Source: Corynebacterium aquilae DSM 44791
Lineage (GTDB): Bacteria > Actinomycetota > Actinomycetes > Mycobacteriales > Mycobacteriaceae
Reading direction: 5' to 3'
DNA: 64,000 nt
NCBI RefSeq assembly: GCF_001941445.1
Contig: NZ_CP009245.1
Location: 147,992-211,991 of the forward strand
Part shown: positions 27,725 to 38,400 of the stretch, piece after piece
Layout of the letters: each line of letters begins with the position of its first letter
How positions within the stretch are numbered: the first letter of the stretch is position 1
The notes under the pieces: model-generated
The model's input: only the letters and a program-made list of their open reading frames with translations
The model's database searches: none
Told to the model about the DNA's origin: nothing
Translations under genes and position numbers: made by a program

Positions 27725-27940
27725 AGCGACTGATAAAACACCGCATATGCAGCACCAAAAAATGGCGCGAAAACCACCACACGCCCACAAGGGCTAGAGG
27801 AACAAGCTTCGCGCCAGCGCCAGGTGAGCTCCCAGGGGCGCGCCGGGTGGTCTGGGGATTATTCCTGGGCTTTTGGTGGCGCAGTGTGGTGGGTTTTCCT
27901 CGTTGATATCAGGCACGCGAAGAAAGAAGGCTTACCCACA

Positions 27941-29206
27941 GTGGCCCTAGTTGTGCAGAAATACGGCGGTTCCTCTCTGGAAAGCCCCGAACGAATCCGC
28001 AGCGTCGCGGAACGCATTGTCGCCACCAAGAAGAAAGGCCACGATGTCGTTGTGGTGTGCTCCGCTATGGGCGACACCACCGACGAGCTGCTGGATTTGG
28101 CGGCCGCCGTCAACCCGATTCCGCCCGCCCGCGAGATGGACATGCTGCTGACCGCCGGTGAGCGTATCTCCAACGCGCTGGTTGCGATGGCGATTGAGTC
28201 CTATGGCGCCAAGGCGCAGTCCTTCACTGGTTCCCAGGCTGGTGTGATCACCACGGAACGTCACGGCAATGCCCGCATTGTTGACGTCACCCCGGAACGT
28301 GTTCGGGAAGCCCTCGACGAAGGCAAGATTTGCCTCGTTGCTGGTTTCCAGGGCGTGAACCGTGAAAGCCGTGACGTGACCACCCTCGGTCGCGGTGGCT
28401 CCGACACCACCGCGGTGGCTTTGGCGGCGGCATTGAATGCCGACGTGTGTGAGATCTACTCCGACGTCGACGGTGTGTACACCGCCGACCCGCGCATCGT
28501 CCCCAATGCGAAGAAGCTGGAAAAGCTGTCGTTTGAGGAGATGCTGGAGCTTGCTGCCGTCGGCTCCAAGATCCTGGTGCTCCGCAGCGTGGAATACGCT
28601 CGCGCTTTTAATGTTCCGATCCGAGTTCGCTCGTCTTATAGCAACGATCCCGGCACCCTGGTGGCCGGCTCAATGGAGGATATCCCCGTGGAAGAAGCAA
28701 CGCTGACCGGTGTCGCCACCGACACCTCCGAAGCCAAGGTCACCATCCTTGGCATCCCTGACACCCCCGGCGAGGCCGCCAAGGTGTTCCGAGTTCTCGC
28801 CGATAACGAGATCAACATCGACATGGTGCTGCAAAACGTGTCCTCCCTGGAGGACAACCGCACCGACATCACCTTCACCTGCCCCCGCGCCGATGGCCCC
28901 CGTGCCATGGAGCTGCTCAAGCGCCTCCAGGCGGAAGGCGTGTGCGAGAACCTGCTGTACGACGATCAGATCGGCAAGGTCTCCCTGGTGGGTGCCGGCA
29001 TGAAGTCCCACCCCGGTGTGACCGCCGTGTTCTGCGAAGCGCTGCGCGATGTTGGCGTGAACATCGAGCTGATCTCCACCTCCGAGATCCGCATCTCCGT
29101 GCTGCTGCGCGAGGCTGACGTGAAGGTTGCCACCAAGGCAATTCACGAAGCTTTCGAGCTTGGTGGCGACGAGGAAGCCACCGTGTACGCGGGAACCGGC
29201 CGCTAA
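27941..29206 (+). CDS. lysC: Aspartate kinase, alpha subunit
   Basis: A 421-aa aspartokinase, first step of the lysine, threonine and methionine pathways. The kinase domain starts [18 protein letters not shown] and contains [29 protein letters not shown] near residue 148 and [17 protein letters not shown] near 178. Two ACT domains follow (from [15 protein letters not shown] near 257 and [17 protein letters not shown] near 341), the site of concerted lysine plus threonine inhibition. The GTG at 27941 matches the C. glutamicum start and total length, and GAAGG precedes it. Internal initiation yields the beta subunit. A strong terminator follows, so asd is not co-transcribed by default. Confidence 0.97.
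   Translation: MALVVQKYGGSSLESPERIRSVAERIVATKKKGHDVVVVCSAMGDTTDELLDLAAAVNPIPPAREMDMLLTAGERISNALVAMAIESYGAKAQSFTGSQAGVITTERHGNARIVDVTPERVREALDEGKICLVAGFQGVNRESRDVTTLGRGGSDTTAVALAAALNADVCEIYSDVDGVYTADPRIVPNAKKLEKLSFEEMLELAAVGSKILVLRSVEYARAFNVPIRVRSSYSNDPGTLVAGSMEDIPVEEATLTGVATDTSEAKVTILGIPDTPGEAAKVFRVLADNEINIDMVLQNVSSLEDNRTDITFTCPRADGPRAMELLKRLQAEGVCENLLYDDQIGKVSLVGAGMKSHPGVTAVFCEALRDVGVNIELISTSEIRISVLLREADVKVATKAIHEAFELGGDEEATVYAGTGR
28688..29206 (+). CDS. lysC: Aspartate kinase, beta subunit (in-frame internal start)
   Basis: Codon 250 of lysC is GTG, preceded by GGAGG at 28676-28680 (within ATGGAGGATATCCCC). In C. glutamicum the 172-aa beta subunit starts at this position, in-frame inside lysC, and forms an alpha2-beta2 enzyme. 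The predicted product here has exactly 172 residues covering both ACT domains. The nested start is inferred from this match and the visible ribosome-binding site. Confidence 0.75.
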   Translation: MEEATLTGVATDTSEAKVTILGIPDTPGEAAKVFRVLADNEINIDMVLQNVSSLEDNRTDITFTCPRADGPRAMELLKRLQAEGVCENLLYDDQIGKVSLVGAGMKSHPGVTAVFCEALRDVGVNIELISTSEIRISVLLREADVKVATKAIHEAFELGGDEEATVYAGTGR

Positions 29207-29237
29207 CTTTCCGGGTCTTTCCTCGCAGTTTCTCCGA

Positions 29238-29281
29238 CCGCCCCACACCTTTGCTATGCAATAAGGTGCGGGGCGGTTTTC
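29238..29281 (+). terminator. Terminator after lysC
   Basis: CCGCCCCACACCTT pairs with AAGGTGCGGGGCGG (one mismatch), followed by TTTT. Confidence 0.85.
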
Positions 29282-29330
29282 GCATTCCTTGCAGCGCATA
29301 GTTGCAGGGTGGGGGGTAAGGGGGTGAAAA

Positions 29331-29353
29331 CATAGGTGAACCTAGGCTTGCTT
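29331..29353. promoter_or_regulatory. DtxR-like iron box upstream of the secreted anchored protein gene
   Basis: ATAGGTGAACCTAGGCTTG (about 29331-29349) matches the 19-bp DtxR consensus at roughly 12 positions, with an inner TAGGTGAACCTA palindrome. It lies about 95 bp before the start codon. A TGGGGGGT stretch precedes it near 29309. Weak match, so tentative. Confidence 0.3.
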
Positions 29354-29444
29354 TCTGCTTAGGATGACAAATGTCCATCTAAGCCAGGCAAGCCAAACCA
29401 TAGTGCCGCCTGGGTACAGCACAGCTTCACCGTTGGAGAAACAC

Positions 29445-30707
29445 ATGAACCACACCCCGATGCGCAGCCGACTCGCAGGCACCATCGCCGCCGCCGCACT
29501 GGCCACCGCCGGCATTATCACCGTCGCCCCGACCCTGCCGGTCGCCAACGCTGCCAGCACTGACGTTGCCGTGCGCGAAGGCATGTTCTTCGTCAAGCCC
29601 GCCGAGGATGCAGCAGCCTACCAACCCCACATGAACCGCCTGCTGCAGGTCTCCGCCCTGCGCCACGCCTACCACTCCGGCGCCTTTGAGCAGAAATACG
29701 CCGACTACTTCAACGCCACTGAGCAGCAGCGCGCAGCCGCCGAGCTGTCTGAGCGCCAGTGCTACCTGGCAAAGGCACGTCTTTCCCTAGCAATCATGGC
29801 AGTAGAAGGTGACGCAGAAGCCCGCGGCTTGGACATCGATAACGTGGGCATCGATAAAAGCACCACCGAGCAAGCCGCCAAGATCCTGCAGCGCGGTCGC
29901 GAGGGTAACCAGGCGCTAAAGGACGAATTCGACTCCGAGGGATCCAACCAGGTGCCGAAGAGTCTCACCGACCGCACCAAGCTTTTTGCCGATGGCGGTG
30001 GCCGACTCAACGACCTGGTGAAAGAAATGGGCGAGCCGGGCTTTAAAAACCCTGAATACAGCGCCTACCAGGTCATTGATTACGGTGTCGAAGAGGCTTT
30101 TATGAAGATGTCCTTCGCCGAAAATCAGACTCCTGAGTTTGCCCGCACCCTCACCGTCACCAAGGCCGATCCGCTGAAGATGGACAGCTTCCCCGCCGGT
30201 GTTGCCCTGGCCGAAGGTGGACTCAACAAGGTGGCCCTCGAGCTGAAATTCCCGGATACCTCCGCGCCGAAACCCCCGGCAGCCCCCGCAGAGCCTACCC
30301 AGCCGGCGAAGCCTGAAGCTCCGGCAGTGCCCGCGGAGCCTACCCAGCCGGCAAAGCCTGCGCAGCCTGAAACTCCGGCAGCGCCCGCGGAGCCCACTCA
30401 GCCGGAGAGGCCAGTGGCAAGCAAGCCGGAGACCCCGGCTCAGCCCCAGAAGGTTGTCACCACCACCGTCACTGTCGTGCAGGGCGCTCCGGCGCCGAAG
30501 CCTGCTCCGAGTGCCGCTGGTGAAACCCAAACCACCACCGTGACCGTGACGGCCACCCCGCAAGCTAAAGCCCCGCAGGAACAGGGAAGTACTGCGCTGA
30601 AGGACGAGAAGTCTCCGCTGCGCTTCCTGCTCTCCCTGCTCACCGTCGGTGGCTTGCTGGCCCTGCTGGGTCAGTGGCTGCACAGCGCTGGCCTACTGCC
30701 TCGCTAA
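29445..30707 (+). CDS. Secreted, C-terminally membrane-anchored protein with Pro-rich stalk
   Basis: A 420-aa protein of unknown function lying between lysC and asd. Residues 1-37 are a signal peptide ending LPVANAAS. An alpha-helical charged domain (about 45-250) contains LSERQCYLAKARLSLAIMAVEG. Next comes a stalk with three PAEPTQPxKP repeats and TTTVTV segments (about 270-385), and a final helix FLLSLLTVGGLLALLGQWL with a very short tail LLPR. This layout resembles corynebacterial haemin-binding surface proteins such as HtaA, but no HtaA domain motif is visible. GGAG precedes the ATG. A possible DtxR box upstream hints at iron control. Confidence 0.7.
   Translation: MNHTPMRSRLAGTIAAAALATAGIITVAPTLPVANAASTDVAVREGMFFVKPAEDAAAYQPHMNRLLQVSALRHAYHSGAFEQKYADYFNATEQQRAAAELSERQCYLAKARLSLAIMAVEGDAEARGLDIDNVGIDKSTTEQAAKILQRGREGNQALKDEFDSEGSNQVPKSLTDRTKLFADGGGRLNDLVKEMGEPGFKNPEYSAYQVIDYGVEEAFMKMSFAENQTPEFARTLTVTKADPLKMDSFPAGVALAEGGLNKVALELKFPDTSAPKPPAAPAEPTQPAKPEAPAVPAEPTQPAKPAQPETPAAPAEPTQPERPVASKPETPAQPQKVVTTTVTVVQGAPAPKPAPSAAGETQTTTVTVTATPQAKAPQEQGSTALKDEKSPLRFLLSLLTVGGLLALLGQWLHSAGLLPR
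30279..30410 (+). repeat. Three imperfect PAEPTQPA-coding repeats
   Basis: Units start at 30279, 30324 and 30378 (about 45, 54 and 33 bp), each coding a variant of APAEPTQPAKP in the protein stalk. Such repeats may vary in number among strains. Confidence 0.75.
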
Positions 30708-30844
30708 TTTAAGCCGACTGCCCCGCCAGCTCTTTGTGAGCAGGTGGGGCAGAACTCTGCCCGCACACTCCGCAGCCGGCTGTATCCCACCTGCAGCCAC
30801 TTTCGGAAGGGATACCTGAAGCAAAAGCAGCACTGTTGCGCAGG

Positions 30845-30850
30845 TATGCT
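30845..30850 (+). promoter_or_regulatory. -10 box TATGCT of asd
   Basis: AGGTATGCTCTAG upstream of asd, 44 bp before the start codon. It supports independent transcription of asd. Confidence 0.4.
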
Positions 30851-30866
30851 CTAGAAAAAGCACTAA

Positions 30867-31928
<1,062 letters not shown>

Positions 31929-31963
31929 GCCAGAAGCTGGCTTATGCCGGCTTGAAACCTCCG

Positions 31964-32011
31964 AAGCTTCCCCTCGCCACTTTTTCCGCTGTGGCGAGGG
32001 GAAGCTTTTGT
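31964..32011 (+). terminator. Terminator after asd
   Basis: A 17-bp perfect stem AAGCTTCCCCTCGCCAC with its complement at 31991-32007, loop 10 nt, followed by TTTG. Confidence 0.85.
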
Positions 32012-32669
32012 CAATGGAGGCTTGAATCTAAGCTTCTGTGCGCCGACTGGTGCGGGGTAAGAAAAGAGGGCGTGGGTTTGGGGAGTAGGGGAGGGGAGGG
32101 CTTCCCGGCATGCGCAAGTAGAAGAAGTGTTAATAGGTTTTTGGGTAAATAATAGGCATTAGGCGACTTAACAAAGTTAGCTGCAGTAAGAAGTTTTTTA
32201 GGGCTAAAAGTTAGCTTTAGGGGTGCTGCACAGGGAAAATCAAGGTTCAAACACTCCACCTAGGCAATATTTTGCACATGATAGAAGGCTCATGTTTTAG
32301 TGACGGCGCCGGCCCGGTCAGGGACGGGACTTAAAAAGGAGTATTTAACCAGTGCATTTATGTTTAAGATTGGCCAGGCGATGTGCTGGGTGAGTGGATT
32401 TTGGAGGTTTTGAGTCCAAGTTTCCCTCTAAATGTTGTCTGTGAAACCTTAGAAAAGGCTTTAATCTACCCAAGTGTGTCACAGGGAATGCACCCCCCTA
32501 TGGGGGTGGGGGTATTTTCTTTGTGAATCTGTGACCAGCATAAATGTGTTGGTATGGAAAATATATTCATGTCCTAGTTGTTGACATGTAGCAGCTCCCC
32601 TACCCTTTAGGCAACTAGAAAACTGACCACAGTTATAGGGTCTTCCACGCAAAGTGGGAGGGGAGAAAC
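32012..32669. other. Long AT-rich leader/upstream region of giant surface protein 1
   Basis: About 660 bases, clearly lower in GC than its surroundings and without convincing ORFs. It includes TTGACA at about 32580, a TTATAGGGT -10-like box near 32634 and the RamA-like motif at 32492-32513. Long upstream regions like this suggest complex regulation of the surface gene. Confidence 0.5.
32492..32513. promoter_or_regulatory. ACCCCCC-TA-TGGGGG-TGGGGGT motif, RamA-like
   Basis: The palindrome CACCCCCCTATGGGGGTG is followed by a second TGGGGGT. It fits the AC4-5/TG4-6 pattern reported for RamA, which in C. glutamicum also activates the S-layer gene cspB. It lies about 160 bp before the start codon. 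Confidence 0.4.
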
Positions 32670-35600
32670 GTGAAACACACCCGAAGCAGTAGCCCAGTGG
32701 CCCGCACCGCGCGCGCCGCTGCAGCCTTGCTATCCGTCGCCGCACTCTTTGGTGTCGGCGGGGGCCCAGTAGCGCTGGCAGAAGAAACCGCCGTCGAAGC
32801 CGTAGTCACTGAGACCGAGGTCGTCACCGAGACGCAGCCGGCCGAGGAGGACGCGCAGCCCTCTGCGGACACTGCTGAACCCGAGGCGGAGGTCGCCACC
32901 GTTGAGATGGCGCCGGAAGAGGTCGTCGTCGATGAAGACGGCGTCGCGGTCGAAGGGGAAGATCCCGAAGAAGGTGGAATGCTCGGCATTCAGAGCATCG
33001 ACTTCCCGCCATCACCGGAGTTTGAACTTCCACCAAAATCCCCCAACCCGCCGCTGCCGCGGGCCTGTGGCCTGAAGATCGGTATGGTCTTCGACGTTTC
33101 TGCATCCCTGGATAGTCGGGAACAGGCTCAGGCACAGCGAGCCGCGAAATCGCTGGTGTCCGCCCTCGAAGGCACCGCATCCTCTGTCGGTCTGTTTTCT
33201 TTTGCGACGAACGCATACACCGCCACCGTGAACGGGCGCCCAGTGGTCGACGCTCCGATCGATAGTGCAGCTGGCGTGAGGTTGGTCAACACCGCGATCG
33301 ACAACATCGGTCGCTACTACTCCAACCAGAACTTCAACGGCGGTACCAACTGGGAAGGCGCGCTGAATGAGGTGCGCAACTCCGGAGTGGATTACGACGT
33401 CGTCTTCTTCATCACCGATGGTCGCCCCACCGCCACCGACCCCGCTTCGGCTGCAGTGCGTGATTACCGGTTCAACGGCCCAACGGTCTCGCAAGGTAGG
33501 CGCCCGGCATTCACCAACACCATCGCCGGTGGCCTGGACGCTAACTACACCGATGTCTACAAGGCAATGGAAGCCGCAAATAAGCTGAAGGACCAGGGCG
33601 CCCGCATTGTGCCGATTGGTGTGGGCATGCCGCGTGAAATTGAATTGCTGCGCGATGGCTTCGCCACGGCTCCCCTTCTAAATCGCGATGGCTACGCCTA
33701 CATTGACCAGACCAGTTGGGGTGGTTACCTCGGGAGCTTCGGTACTACCTCCCGGAGAAACGCAGTTTACGATTCGACCACTGCCCGCGACATGCTGTCG
33801 AGTGTTTCCTCCGACGATGCTGTGCTCACCATTCGTAACTACAGCGAGCTCGAGGAAGCGCTGGTGAAGGCTGCTTCTGAGACCTGTAACCCTACGGTCT
33901 CTGTGCGTAAGCTCATCGTGAACGAATTTGGTGAGACCGAGTCCCGCGGCGTCAACTGGGAGTTCACTCCGTCCGGCCCGGCAGTTCTTCCCACCGATTC
34001 GGACGCTAAGCGCACCAACAACAATGGTTTCGTGTCCTGGGAGACCTCCAAGGGCAACAAGATCGTCGTCGCTGAGACCCAGCAGCCCGGCTACAGCATC
34101 TTCCCTGTGGACAACGGAAAAAATGCTGAGTGTTGGCAAAACGTCACCGATAACTACGGTCGGGTGACTCGTAAGCCAGTTCCGGTAGAAAACGTCACCA
34201 ACGGTTTCTCCCTGGTGACCAGTACTCAGGACTACGGTGCGATCACCTGTACGGTGCGCAACTACACCGCCCGCACCGGCAGCTTCTCCGTTTCCAAGAT
34301 TTTGAAGGGCTCCGGCAAGGATCTTCCCGGGATTAAAGACCGCACCTTCGACATGGGTTATGCATGTTGGAAGGACGGGCAGGTTGGCGCAATTGACAAC
34401 CCCGACTACGAAGGTGAACTTCAGGGCGTTGGCGCTAATGAGTCGCGCAATATCGACACTGTTCCCGCCGGCTCTAAGTGTTGGCTGTACGAGAAGCCAA
34501 CTGCTTTCGATGAGCTGCCTGACAACGTCAATGGCTTCGTCTCCTACGGCGGCTATGGCGTGGTCACCCGTGAAGTTCGGGAACGCAACCTCGGCAAGGT
34601 AGCTGAATTCACCGTGCGTGAAGGCAGCGAGATCGCCGTGAAGGTGATCAACAACTACGATGCAGCAAACTTCTACGTGCAGAAGTTCGCTTACAAGGAC
34701 CCCGCTGGTCAGAACAACCCGCACATTGGTGAAACCCAAGTCATCAACGGTAACGGTGAAGTAGCCGTCAAGTACTGGCTGCGCGTCACCAACGGTTCCG
34801 ACCGCATCGGTACCTCCGGGGCCTTGACCGACTACTTCACGGTGCCTAGCGGCATGGTGTGGGACGGCAACAAGACCGCCACCATCGAGGCGCTGCCCGG
34901 TAACAATGCTCCCCGCGTGAGCGACATCCAAAACTTCAAGCAGACTGCCACGAAGGACCAGCTCGCCAACGGTTTCCAGATCACTTCTGGAATTGAGAAC
35001 TTCCCGGCTCGTGGAAGCCAGCTGTTCGAAATCACCATCCCGCTCAAGGCGGACACCACCACCTCCGAAAGCGGCGAAACCCAGTACGACATCCACAAGG
35101 ATCAGCTGGAAGCCTGCGTGGATCGCGTGACCAACGGTATGCGCCACACCCGCTCCGGTGGCGGTATCTTCAACCGCGTCGAGCTGGTCGATGAGGACAT
35201 GACCTCCACTCCGATCCCGGAGCAGGACAACCGAGCCTGTGTGCCCGTGACTCCTTCGACTGAATGGAAGAGCGCTAAGCAGGCGCGTGGCGAAAACGGT
35301 GAGTGGGCACCCGCCGGTACCACCGGTGCGACCGTGCTTCCGGACGACAGCGGAAACATCACCGCCGAGTACCGCATTGAGGTCACCAATAAGTCGCTGG
35401 TTGCTGCCCGCAACGCCGACATTCGTGAGACCTTCACTCTGCCCGAAGGCTTCACCCTGACCAAGGCGGAGCTCGCCTACAGCCCGCTGCCCAAGCCGGA
35501 GCCAAACTCGGGTAACTACTACAACCTCGATCTCGAACGGTTGATGAAGAACCCGGATAACCCGAATTTGCTGGACTTCTACATCTCTGAAGATCCCGCA

Positions 35601-38177
35601 AAGTGCCCCTACATTGTGGATCCGGATGCGAGCTACCGCGACGGTGACGACGCGCCGCGCTGGTGCCGACCTACCTACAGCCCGCAGAGCACTCAGCCGG
35701 GCAAGAGCTTCTACTACTACCTGAAGGTCACTGCCCGCGCGGATAAGGCCAATAAGGAGCAGAAGGTCAACGCCGGCGAATGTGAAAACTCCGGCGACGG
35801 CACCCCGGGTAAGGGTCTGTTCAACGCCGTTCGTCTGCCCGGTTCCGACGAGCCGACCGATGATAATGACGCCTGTGTGCCGGTGGAGTTCCCCTCCTGG
35901 GAGATCTCCAAGTCTGCCGAAGGCGACAATGGCTTCAACGAGCCGGGCACTGCCGGCTCGGCAGTCAAGCCGAACGCCAAGGGTGAGGTGACCACCACCT
36001 ACCGCCTGGATGTGCACAACACGTCGAACAATGAGCAGAAGACCCCCGAGGTTGAGGATGTTCCTTCGATCCCCGAAGGTTTCGAATTGGTGGATGTGAA
36101 AGTCACCGATAGCGCTCAGTCGACCAAGCCTGAAGATCTGGGCAAGGCAATCGCGTTGCAGGATGGCAAGCTCATCATCAACAGTGGCGAGGCATGTGAG
36201 CAGAATTCCGACACTGGTGCCGGATTCTGCCCGCAGGTCACCAAGTTGCCTGCCGATGGCCACCACTACGTTTACGTAACGGTGACGGTTAAGGCGCCGC
36301 TCGATAAGCAGACCGTTTGGGACAACCTGGGCGAATGTGAAAAGAGTGGAAACACCTTCACCCCCGGCAAGACTCTGGTCAACAGCGTCAAGCTGCCGAA
36401 GTTCCCCGGCGATCCGGTGAACGACAACGAGGTGTGTGTCCCGATTGAGCACCCGAAGTGGGAGATCAAGAAGGCCGCTGCCAACAGCGAGGGCGGCTTC
36501 AACGCCGACGGCACCGCTGGTGCCCCGGTCATCGCCGATGAAAATGGTCGCGTCGTCACCAATTACCGCGTGACCATCAGCAACACCGGTAAGGCCGCTG
36601 GCCAGACCCCGAAGGTCGAAGACACCCTGGGCATCCCTGAGGGCTTCACCGTCGAAAAGGTCCTCGTCCAGCAGGGCTCCGCCGGTGATAACGGCACCAA
36701 GGTGCCCGCCGGCGAAGGCCAGGACATCTCCGTGGGCGCGGACAATCTCCTGGTAATCCACTCTGGTGCTGAGTGCGCGGCAAGTGAGAAGCCCGCCGAC
36801 GGTTTCTGCCCCCGTACCGATGCCTTGGAGCCCGGAGCCTCGACGTTCATTTACGTCAAGGTCGTTGCCCGTGGTCCGGAGGACGCTTCCGCTGAACAGT
36901 GGAAGAAGGTTGCCGAGTGTGAAGCCTCCGAGGGTGGCTTTACCGAGGGCAAGGGCTTCCTGAATACGGTTACTTTGCCTAGCGACCCGAAGGAGCCGAC
37001 CGAGGACAACGAGGTCTGTATCCCGGTGAACAAGCCAGGCTGGGACATCAAGAAGTCTCCGGCGACCACCGACAGCAAGTACCCGAGCGGCTACGGCCCT
37101 GCTGGTGGTACCGGCACCGAGGTCAATCCCGATGAGGATGGCAATGTCACCATCAACTACCGCATCGATTTGAGCAACACCGGCCAGCAGGCTCAGAAGC
37201 GCCCGAAGTTCACCGATAAGCTCACGATTCCGGATGGCTACAAGGCGTCTGCGGTGCTGATGGCTGACAGCGAAGATCCCAATGTTCCTGCTGATGAGAA
37301 GTTCACCAGCGTGGTGCCCAAGGATGGTGTCGTGACCATCACCGAGGATGCTGAGCAGTGTGCGCAGCAAGCCACCGACGTGTACTGCGGTTCGCGAAAG
37401 GCCCTTGTCAAGGAGCTTGAGCCCGGCATGAACCACTACTACTTCTTCCGTGTGGTGGCCTCCCCGGAGTCCGATATCACTGAGGAGCAGAAGAAGATTG
37501 CCGGCGAGTGTGAAACCTCTGAGACCGGTACCCCGGGTAAGGGTTTCTTCAACCGGGTGGATCTGCCTGGTGAGACCGGCGGTAAGGACGACAACGATGC
37601 CTGTGTTCCGGTGAAGCCGGGCGAGGGCACCATCGATGTCATCAAGTTCAACCTCGACGGCAGCATGAAGCTTCCGGGTGCCGAGTTCACTATCTACCCG
37701 GATAACAACGGCTCCCCCGATACCGGTACCGCCATGGTGCTGGCACCGAAGCAGGTTGTCGACGGCAATGTCGTCGATGAGGCCGCCCCGGCTGAGGAGG
37801 CTGTTGGATTCAAGTCCGGCCCGCTGCAGTTCAACAAGGTCTACTGGTTGAAGGAGACTAGGGCTCCTTACAACGAGAAGGAGGCTTACCAGCTGCTGCC
37901 TGAGTCGATGAAGTTCCGCCTCACCGCGGACGGCATCGAGGTCTGGGATAAGGGCTCTGGAAAGTTCTTGGCCCCCAGCGAGGATGAGAAGTCGGTGCTG
38001 GGAGACAGCTACCGCATTAAGCTCACCAGCGTCAGCGTCTTCGATACTCGCCTGGGTGAACTGCCCAAGGCTGGTGGCATCGGCCACTGGACTCTTGCGG
38101 CGGGAGCCTCCCTGCTGATTATGATGAGCCTGGTGATGGCCTACCGCACTCCTGCAGTGCGACGCTCACGCGCCTAA
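32670..38177 (+). CDS. Giant surface protein 1: vWA domain, Cys-paired repeats, LPKAG sorting-like signal
   Basis: An 1835-aa secreted protein. The signal peptide ends near GPVALAEE (about 38); an acidic linker follows to about 115. A von Willebrand factor A domain begins near 135 with the metal site DVSAS at 142-146. A DUF5979-like segment starts near 535 (SFSVSKILKGSG). Then come repeated beta-rich domains of about 190-215 residues, each closing with a CVPV/CVPI/CIPV motif near 855, 1067, 1254, 1448 and 1644. A SpaA-like domain (PGAEFTIYPD, YWLKETRAPY) precedes LPKAGGIGHW at 1798, a hydrophobic helix and RRSRA. The architecture resembles adhesive tip pilins, but the sorting motif has Ala in place of Thr and no sortase gene is nearby. 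GTG start with GGGGAG upstream. Confidence 0.85.
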   Translation: MKHTRSSSPVARTARAAAALLSVAALFGVGGGPVALAEETAVEAVVTETEVVTETQPAEEDAQPSADTAEPEAEVATVEMAPEEVVVDEDGVAVEGEDPEEGGMLGIQSIDFPPSPEFELPPKSPNPPLPRACGLKIGMVFDVSASLDSREQAQAQRAAKSLVSALEGTASSVGLFSFATNAYTATVNGRPVVDAPIDSAAGVRLVNTAIDNIGRYYSNQNFNGGTNWEGALNEVRNSGVDYDVVFFITDGRPTATDPASAAVRDYRFNGPTVSQGRRPAFTNTIAGGLDANYTDVYKAMEAANKLKDQGARIVPIGVGMPREIELLRDGFATAPLLNRDGYAYIDQTSWGGYLGSFGTTSRRNAVYDSTTARDMLSSVSSDDAVLTIRNYSELEEALVKAASETCNPTVSVRKLIVNEFGETESRGVNWEFTPSGPAVLPTDSDAKRTNNNGFVSWETSKGNKIVVAETQQPGYSIFPVDNGKNAECWQNVTDNYGRVTRKPVPVENVTNGFSLVTSTQDYGAITCTVRNYTARTGSFSVSKILKGSGKDLPGIKDRTFDMGYACWKDGQVGAIDNPDYEGELQGVGANESRNIDTVPAGSKCWLYEKPTAFDELPDNVNGFVSYGGYGVVTREVRERNLGKVAEFTVREGSEIAVKVINNYDAANFYVQKFAYKDPAGQNNPHIGETQVINGNGEVAVKYWLRVTNGSDRIGTSGALTDYFTVPSGMVWDGNKTATIEALPGNNAPRVSDIQNFKQTATKDQLANGFQITSGIENFPARGSQLFEITIPLKADTTTSESGETQYDIHKDQLEACVDRVTNGMRHTRSGGGIFNRVELVDEDMTSTPIPEQDNRACVPVTPSTEWKSAKQARGENGEWAPAGTTGATVLPDDSGNITAEYRIEVTNKSLVAARNADIRETFTLPEGFTLTKAELAYSPLPKPEPNSGNYYNLDLERLMKNPDNPNLLDFYISEDPAKCPYIVDPDASYRDGDDAPRWCRPTYSPQSTQPGKSFYYYLKVTARADKANKEQKVNAGECENSGDGTPGKGLFNAVRLPGSDEPTDDNDACVPVEFPSWEISKSAEGDNGFNEPGTAGSAVKPNAKGEVTTTYRLDVHNTSNNEQKTPEVEDVPSIPEGFELVDVKVTDSAQSTKPEDLGKAIALQDGKLIINSGEACEQNSDTGAGFCPQVTKLPADGHHYVYVTVTVKAPLDKQTVWDNLGECEKSGNTFTPGKTLVNSVKLPKFPGDPVNDNEVCVPIEHPKWEIKKAAANSEGGFNADGTAGAPVIADENGRVVTNYRVTISNTGKAAGQTPKVEDTLGIPEGFTVEKVLVQQGSAGDNGTKVPAGEGQDISVGADNLLVIHSGAECAASEKPADGFCPRTDALEPGASTFIYVKVVARGPEDASAEQWKKVAECEASEGGFTEGKGFLNTVTLPSDPKEPTEDNEVCIPVNKPGWDIKKSPATTDSKYPSGYGPAGGTGTEVNPDEDGNVTINYRIDLSNTGQQAQKRPKFTDKLTIPDGYKASAVLMADSEDPNVPADEKFTSVVPKDGVVTITEDAEQCAQQATDVYCGSRKALVKELEPGMNHYYFFRVVASPESDITEEQKKIAGECETSETGTPGKGFFNRVDLPGETGGKDDNDACVPVKPGEGTIDVIKFNLDGSMKLPGAEFTIYPDNNGSPDTGTAMVLAPKQVVDGNVVDEAAPAEEAVGFKSGPLQFNKVYWLKETRAPYNEKEAYQLLPESMKFRLTADGIEVWDKGSGKFLAPSEDEKSVLGDSYRIKLTSVSVFDTRLGELPKAGGIGHWTLAAGASLLIMMSLVMAYRTPAVRRSRA

Positions 38178-38240
38178 CATTGAAGGCGTGCACCCCATAG
38201 ACTTCGCCGAGTAGCCAACTCGCTCGGTGATGCGATGAAC

Positions 38241-38279
38241 ACCCCGGTCCTGTGATTCCCGTGCAGGCCCGGGGTTTCA
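38241..38279 (+). terminator. Terminator of giant surface protein 1
   Basis: ACCCCGG-T-CCTG pairs with CAGG-C-CCGGGGT, then TTTC. Confidence 0.65.
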
Positions 38280-38291
38280 TCTGTAGATGGC

Positions 38292-38334
38292 AAAAAAATT
38301 ACAGCCACCTCGCAAGAAGGGGAAGTGGCTGTAA
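38292..38334 (-). terminator. Terminator of sigC
   Basis: A 10-bp stem TTACAGCCAC/GTGGCTGTAA followed on the minus strand by seven T. Confidence 0.85.
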
Positions 38335-38400
38335 GCGTTGCGTGCCAACCGCGCGGTGGGGAGAGCCGGGGTGTGCAGGCGAGATGTCTGAGGGAGCTGC

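Noticed and set aside
27725..27940. Lysine riboswitch in the lysC leader
   Set aside because: The conserved lysine-aptamer core and five-helix layout are not recognisable, and no terminator lies before lysC.
33678..38087. A minus-strand open frame of about 1470 codons opposite giant surface protein 1
   Set aside because: Antisense shadow created by strong third-position GC bias; the plus strand has signal peptide, vWA domain, repeats and anchor.
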